A stretch of DNA of 64,000 bases from assembly GCA_002382665.1 (NCBI GenBank), contig DFZA01000009.1:248001-312000 (forward strand). Reading direction: 5' to 3'. The number at the start of each line of letters is the position of its first letter. Position 1 is the first letter of the stretch. The notes below the pieces were generated by a model that worked only from the letters and a program-made list of their open reading frames with translations, had not been told where the DNA came from and ran no database searches. The position numbers and the translations under genes were made by a program. Of the stretch, positions 63,646 to 64,000 are shown piece by piece. This stretch comes from Peptococcaceae bacterium UBA4068. GTDB lineage: Bacteria > Bacillota > Dehalobacteriia > UBA4068.

Positions 63646-64000
63646 TTATATCCCTTCGTTGCTTAAACATTTGCGTACTTCGGCAATCAAATACAACGAA
63701 CCGGTCGCCAAGAGCATTGAATTGTCAGTTTCATTTACCAGTTTTAACGCCATCTGACATGATTTTAAAACATCTTGCTCTTGCCAAACAGCTAGTTTAC
63801 CTCGGTCTCTGCAATAAGCGGCAATACGCTGCCAGTCGCCGGCGCGCGCTGAAGGCGGAGGACATACAATTATTTTTTCCAAATGCGGCAGCAATATATC
63901 AAGAGCTCGCTCCCTCTCCTTATCGGCAAGCATTCCTATCAAAGCAACTACTTTTTTGTTTGGCCACAATTTTGACAATGCTACCGCTAAAGATTGCATA
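63646..64000 (-). CDS. folC: Folylpolyglutamate synthase FolC, C-terminal part (runs off the window)
   Basis: The last ~117 residues of a FolC-type Mur ligase, which adds glutamates to folates. The visible part is the C-terminal Rossmann-like domain: KKVVALIGMLADKERERALD, then IVCPPPSARAGDW and a closing LLATGSLYLIAEVRK, typical of FolC. The methionine at 63999 is internal, since the family continues upstream with the ATP-binding domain. The gene is therefore truncated only by the window edge. Confidence 0.88.
   Translation of the reverse strand, partial: MQSLAVALSKLWPNKKVVALIGMLADKERERALDILLPHLEKIIVCPPPSARAGDWQRIAAYCRDRGKLAVWQEQDVLKSCQMALKLVNETDNSMLLATGSLYLIAEVRKCLSNEGI

Overview
The window looks like chromosomal DNA of an anaerobic, spore-forming Firmicute, most likely of the Negativicutes (Sporomusa/Selenomonas side). 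This placement is inference from gene content, not from a search. The supporting signs are spoVG, yabP and yabQ (sporulation), complete selenocysteine machinery (selA, selB, selC, and a selD that is itself a selenoprotein), [NiFe] hydrogenase maturation genes (hypA, hypB, hypF), a corrinoid protein with a methyl-tetrahydrofolate methyltransferase, larB, LL-diaminopimelate aminotransferase, GlnRS, and an mreBCD-mrdA-minCDE cluster. Gene density is high and both strands are used. I see no rRNA operon, phage, transposase gene or CRISPR array.

Layout. 1-6 kb (minus): hypF (cut by the window edge), hypB, hypA, ligA, pcrA. 6-12.3 kb: a DUF3343 Se/S-carrier-like gene, an amidase on plus, then minus-strand tRNA-Sec, selB, selA, a methyltransferase, its corrinoid protein and rnhA. 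12.4-15.3 kb (plus): signal peptidase I with a very long N-terminal extension, and ilvC. 15.4-27.3 kb (minus): pyrD, pyrK, a Ppx/GppA gene, the yabP-yabQ-HTH-divIC-S1 cluster, prs, glmU, DUF951, a HEAT-repeat gene, selD, a QueG-like gene, cvpA and larB. 27.4-31.6 kb: ychF, corA (minus, with a leader ORF), spoVG, rpsF-ssb-rpsR. 31.6-38.4 kb (minus): an LtaS-like sulfatase, ispE, nadE, dapL, dapF. 38.7-46.3 kb: mntP, DUF401, glnS, pspC; ansA and lgt on minus; DUF2156 and GNAT genes. 46.3-56 kb: two tandem MFS transporters, a DUF815 ATPase, a small membrane protein, cls, a DUF1648 gene, map, an Arc-type gene, an SPFH gene. 56.3-56.7 kb: debris of a kdp potassium-transport operon. 56.8-64 kb (minus): minE, minD, a minC without its N-terminal domain, mrdA, mreD, mreC, mreB, maf and the end of folC.

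The most unusual material is non-coding. Three related 190-330 bp elements (28.5, 46.3 and 52.8 kb) each sit in a convergent intergenic region inside a rho-independent terminator. Each splits the hairpin from its T-tract and is flanked by two copies, or a partial second copy, of that hairpin. They share a core with conserved hairpins and a covarying helix, and two of them carry nested copies of a 73-bp module. A fourth locus (54.4 kb) has the same architecture with a different core. I do not recognise this family.

Other points of interest are a 31-codon leader ORF upstream of corA that ends at a hairpin masking the corA ribosome-binding site, an in-frame Sec UGA in selD that hides the true start, a polyglutamine CAA/CAG tract at the end of mrdA followed by a long Ala-Glu-rich open stretch in the -1 frame, and an NAD synthase whose glutaminase domain has lost its catalytic cysteine.
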